Shown one piece after another: positions 56,501 through 58,538 of a stretch of DNA of 58,538 nt. The notes below the pieces were generated by a model. It did no database searches, was not told the DNA's origin, and worked only from the letters and a program-made list of their open reading frames with translations. The number at the start of each line of letters is the position of its first letter. The first letter of the stretch is position 1. Source of the DNA: a virus. Where the stretch lies: IMG/VR virus record IMGVR_UViG_3300038463_000101, positions 1 to 58,538 of that record. The stretch is one strand, 5' to 3'. The translations under genes and the position numbers were made by a program.

Positions 56501-57866
56501 GAAGGATGGAATCTAGCTGCGTTGAGTTGTTGTTTCCGCCGGTAATGTCAACCAAATCGCTCGGCTGCACTGCATAGTAAAACAGGTCGTTGTTGTAGTT
56601 GTTACCCGAATCTAGATTGAAAAGGATGAGCAACTGAATCAATTTCGTCGGGTCAGACATTGCCAATGAGATGTGAAAGTAATCGTCCTCCTGCGGATAG
56701 CTGAAGTTGGCTGGATAAGGGCTCGTGAATGGATTCCCAACCAAAGGGAAAGTAGTGCTGATAGTGCCGATGCCGGTTGCCAAATTAGCGGAGATGATGG
56801 TGGAGTTGATCGCGGTGTTGTGCGCGTAGGGGCCACCCGCTACCGCTATCGTTGGTTGCCCTAATAGGCCAGGAAGGGCGCTGGCGTAGTTTCCGACCGT
56901 AGATGTGTCGATGCAAAGCTGTCCGTTTGGGCCAGAAACGGCGTCTAGTACGAGAATGTTTTCGGTGACCACGTTGTTATTGGCCGAGGTATAAAGAGTG
57001 CAGACAGACCCTCTCCGCAAAGCTCCGACCTGATTACCCGAAAGCGGCACATTGCCGAGAGCCATCACGCAATTCCCGTTGTTGCCGGATGCGTACCGTA
57101 CCGATTGCACAGCTATGCTACTGCTGCTGAACGAGGGGAGTACGTCTTCGACGATTACGGGAGTTCCGCCACCCATCGAAACCAATTCTCCAACCGCGAA
57201 AGGATTCAGCACCGTTGGGCAGTAGGACCGATTTGCAAAGGCTGGATCTTGAAACGAGTTCGCATAGGTTTGCGTTGCGAAGTAGCGGTTGCCGTCCGCA
57301 AGTCCGCTGGCATTTCCGCCCGCCGTCCAGTTTCCGGCATTGCCGGTCATGTTGTGGATATAGATGGCTGTTTGCGGACAGGCGTCGAGGCTTTGCTGTG
57401 GCTCCGCGATGCCGACGTTATAGACGACGCAATTATTGTTCGCGTTCGGCGCTTGGATCTTAACGTAATTCCCGTTTTGACCAGCGACGTACATCCATGC
57501 CTGCGGGCTTTCGGCGGGGCGGAACGGGAGCATCGAGAAACCGTTGCCGCCAGCCGTCAGGTTGACAACATCCACGCCAGTATCCAAAAATACTTCGCCG
57601 AAAATGTCAACCGCGAGTAGTCGTGGCAGGTTATCGGTGCCGAGCGCGGTAAAGGCGCGGATATCGATCACGCCAGCTCCCCCGTTGTTCAGCGCGAACA
57701 AGTTGACATACCCCGGCCTCGTCCGCATCGCCTTCGCGCCTGTCGAGCGGATATTCTGCGCCGCGCAATACTTATTCAGTGGCAGGGCGTCGGGAACGTC
57801 GCGGATGTTGACGCCGCCGAACTCGAAACGGAAACCAGGCTTGTCGCGGTTGAACTCAGGAGCCAT
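53505..57866 (-). CDS. Very large tail protein (nozzle/gp12-like), 1453 aa
   Basis: ATG 57866 six bases after TATGCT. N-terminus RFEFGGVNIRDVPDALPLNK, then YCAAQNIRSTGAKAMRTRPG, matches the start of podovirus tail-tube B or nozzle proteins (G.N...P..LP.N......R.RPG). The rest is beta-rich, Asn/Gly-rich. The C-terminus has IVHVYDWGRQGEMRAYNNLG. Length is larger than T7 gp12 (about 790 aa), so extra domains are present. Confidence 0.7.
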   Translation of the reverse strand: MAPEFNRDKPGFRFEFGGVNIRDVPDALPLNKYCAAQNIRSTGAKAMRTRPGYVNLFALNNGGAGVIDIRAFTALGTDNLPRLLAVDIFGEVFLDTGVDVVNLTAGGNGFSMLPFRPAESPQAWMYVAGQNGNYVKIQAPNANNNCVVYNVGIAEPQQSLDACPQTAIYIHNMTGNAGNWTAGGNASGLADGNRYFATQTYANSFQDPAFANRSYCPTVLNPFAVGELVSMGGGTPVIVEDVLPSFSSSSIAVQSVRYASGNNGNCVMALGNVPLSGNQVGALRRGSVCTLYTSANNNVVTENILVLDAVSGPNGQLCIDTSTVGNYASALPGLLGQPTIAVAGGPYAHNTAINSTIISANLATGIGTISTTFPLVGNPFTSPYPANFSYPQEDDYFHISLAMSDPTKLIQLLILFNLDSGNNYNNDLFYYAVQPSDLVDITGGNNNSTQLDSILQAAEGQIIAGLETGVAAPGYAVAGNNAYSEILFNLSQLTQLGGNQGLTLANVTGMQLQFNVSNNISVQFGSIWIGSGGQPDTGNNGSTYKYQAVPLSSLTGVRGNPTALMRYGVTPKRQSVNVKTSALSAAYDSQIDTWEIYRYGGSVFSYRFLGTAPIGSDFVDNYFDDAVSGDVPQVSIDNTQPWPTLDLPLLIGGSNGFAATLNAYGYQLTTQLTGGNAWPSLIGEWLPGTLFQLGLTQTGGGPLGGEAFTLRYRPTSLGNNTYLFQFEECIGGIAPSSVFVLEPNVAAQPLPYAWGPNEYGDFFSCGGVLRPGVVQWAKPYAPDAAPTKNTLDLCPPSEPLLGGATLGGIDIVASSNRWWALYFQAGNQAQRYQQVEIAVGKRLASPYGKCADGSKLYFWATDCIAVTGGGPAISLTDTDLFTLFPHGGIQGKNVTRGPVTYYAPDYSRASQFRLAVREGLLYALYVDVSNTYRMLIGEIKGDSVAWENDVYAATMTAVYALEQPKGTLTTSPSLYPAVVMGTMNGNVVKLQDLTNDGGNNNGTPISSLVYTAEWDGGDARAQTQWGDQYVDVFAPAGMSVTPVSQGANVANNTTIAANNNRQFVPVSVGGASLVNFIGLQLSWSDNFATQNNYTSIHVWQPSFVDKPEIIKDRYGDWVDFGQASYVRGCIIHANTNGANKNISIRNGDSNTLVQFSGILGNGLINHNGEQEIAYFFNPPFVAHMVRDESQDLIPWQKFGIEWIRDPWPEISQLPSKWFNMGTTAAKFLQGCVIPLDTNGGNANNAGNGGYWGNNSEFGGILWGNNNVGANGVSIQIVSSDGAVITLPPVSTPPAEKTAVPFSFSPIIGHEFQLNPLAPCRYWDDEIVWIWEETPELAAVWITQWTALGSKGYKSIPRIEAAYASTQSVTLTITSYDGQSPVALTLPATGVVMQRVLLTLSFNKGQLYQFQLTSPAPFQVFANDFIVHVYDWGRQGEMRAYNNLGAEFGDKARI

Positions 57867-57868
57867 GC

Positions 57869-58072
57869 CTACAGCATAAATCGGTGAGACAGCGATGGTC
57901 CGGGCGAAATGAGGCCTGCCAGCAGGTAGACAACCCAGATCACAACGAATACAATCACAACGACACGGATGATTTGCTTGATTTTGGCGTCGATCGGCAG
58001 TTGCTCAAGGAGCCACAGGAGAAGGCCAACCACGATGAGCGCGATGACCACGGAAACTAAAAGTGAAAGCAT
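57869..58072 (-). CDS. Small two-helix membrane protein (holin-like), 67 aa
   Basis: ATG 58072 six bases after TAAACT. Helices LSLLVSVVIALIVVGLLLWL and IRVVVIVFVVIWVVYLLAGL around a LPIDAKIKQ turn. The LPID-KIKQII pattern is common in small phage membrane proteins. Candidate holin or pinholin. Confidence 0.65.
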   Translation of the reverse strand: MLSLLVSVVIALIVVGLLLWLLEQLPIDAKIKQIIRVVVIVFVVIWVVYLLAGLISPGPSLSHRFML

Positions 58073-58078
58073 CCCTCA

Positions 58079-58115
58079 AGTTTAGCTTGATTCCTGGTAG
58101 CGACTAGGATATGAT
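58079..58115. promoter_or_regulatory. Bidirectional operator-containing promoter
   Basis: Plus: TTGATT (58087-58092)-N17-TATGAT (58110-58115), with CCTGGTAGCGACTAGGA in the spacer. Minus: TAGTCG-N16-TAAACT (58079-58084). Feeds 58135 and 58072. Confidence 0.75.
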
Positions 58116-58134
58116 GCGGGGTATGGAATCCCTC

Positions 58135-58538
58135 AATGTGTAACTTTGCCTCATTCGTTCTCACCAAGGATCGTGTTTTCTGGCTCGAAGACTTCGATTC
58201 GCATTCCGAAATCATCAGACATTTTAAATTGCACGAGCAGGGAGCTAGGGACGTCAACGTGCTTAACGTCGAAATTACCCCAACTGACCGTGTGAAGCAA
58301 TGGCCAGATTTGCGAGCGTGGAAATACAAAGTAGACCAAGATTTACGCCCAGAGTGGCACGATCCAGTAAAGGATGAAAAACGCGCACGGTCTGCGCTTA
58401 GAGAACGATTCAAAAAAGGTTTCAAGACCGTGGACGCCAGGGGTTGCACGGCTTTGACCGAGTTGAAGGCCGACGCGGCTGAGTACGTGGACGCCAGGGG
58501 TTGCACGGCTTTGACCGAGTTGAAGGCCGACGCGGCAA
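58135..58538 (+). CDS. Repeat protein of the MCNFASFVLTK type (DUF7666-like), partial
   Basis: Open to the right edge. MCNFASFVLTKDRVFWLEDF, then EITPTDRVKQWPDLRAWKYK, VDQDLRPEWHDPVKDEKRAR is a conserved phage N-terminus seen with long repeat tails. At residue ~99 an exact 19-residue repeat (VDARGCTALTELKADAAEY) begins. A leaderless six-codon ORF (ATG 58123, MESLNV) ends over the ATG 58135, suggesting coupling. Confidence 0.75.
58430..58538 (+). repeat. 57-nt tandem coding repeat, cut by window end
   Basis: Unit GTGGACGCCAGGGGTTGCAC... runs 58430-58486 and begins again identically at 58487 to the edge. It encodes VDARGCTALTELKADAAEY. Exact copies probably stopped the assembly. Confidence 0.85.

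Noticed and set aside
1-58538. CRISPR array, tRNA genes, or IS elements
   Set aside because: No regular direct-repeat/spacer array, no convincing cloverleaf, and no transposase or flanking inverted repeats were seen; a tRNA search by program would be needed to exclude a divergent one.
1-58538. Circular genome with ends joining
   Set aside because: The 58135 frame read across to position 1 does not continue a recognisable repeat, and the helicase needs several hundred residues upstream; the window is therefore linear and incomplete.

Overview
The window is one continuous stretch of a tailed double-stranded DNA phage (Caudoviricetes). It carries a portal, large terminase, scaffold, major capsid protein, tail spikes and a very large tail protein. 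It also has a replication module, many tiny overlapping genes and several homing endonucleases. The absence of any recognisable tail-tape-measure or contractile-sheath gene, plus the portal/adaptor/spike layout, suggests a podovirus-like particle; this is inference. The DNA is GC-rich by eye. The host is unknown. Many tail genes start with bacterial signal peptides, and many start codons sit 5-10 nt behind a TANNNT box with no Shine-Dalgarno. The host therefore probably translates leaderless mRNA well; a soil or freshwater high-GC bacterium is plausible, but nothing here proves a phylum. Both ends are cut: position 1 lies inside a helicase gene, and the right end stops inside an exact 57-nt tandem repeat, a likely assembly break.

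Layout. 1-3536 (+): replication genes (helicase C-terminus, VRR-NUC nuclease, CHC2 primase zinc finger, VapE-like helicase) with tiny zinc-ribbon genes. 3549-6040 (-): small genes and a serine recombinase, controlled by a repeated box containing GGAACTTCGAGAG. 6118-7392 (+): strong promoter, DUF932 gene, terminator. 7405-8767 (-): putative RHH regulator and hypotheticals around an AT-rich repeat region. 9146-12910 (+): RyR-domain gene and a chain of overlapping small genes leading into packaging. 12799-23042 (+): terminase, portal, scaffold, capsid, interrupted by a GIY-YIG gene and a PD-(D/E)XK/HTH gene. 23132-28795 (+): accessory block with glycosyltransferase, second GIY-YIG, radical SAM enzyme and three tandem paralogous small proteins. 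28931-38745 (+): adaptor-like protein, membrane proteins, two large signal-peptide-bearing tail spikes. 38742-42308 (-, with one + gene): DUF1643, a broken Dam-like gene, two PD-(D/E)XK nucleases. 42350-50194 (-): internal virion proteins, HNH endonuclease, small structural genes. 50250-53473 (+): membrane protein, third spike, GH73-type endolysin. 53505-58072 (-): 1453-aa tail protein and a small membrane protein. 58135-end (+): truncated repeat protein.

The most striking regulation is a 14-bp imperfect palindrome, CTGGTAGCGACTAG, lying inside the 17-nt spacer of at least six promoters (TTGnnT-N17-TAnnnT) on both strands. Three of these are bidirectional, and most fire into start codons only 6-10 nt behind the -10 box. 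A second, unrelated spacer box controls the left minus-strand operon. Two copies of a structured leader RNA precede small Lys-rich genes, one ending in a terminator-like hairpin and the other enclosing a start codon. A third structured RNA candidate of about 120 nt lies at 46185-46305.
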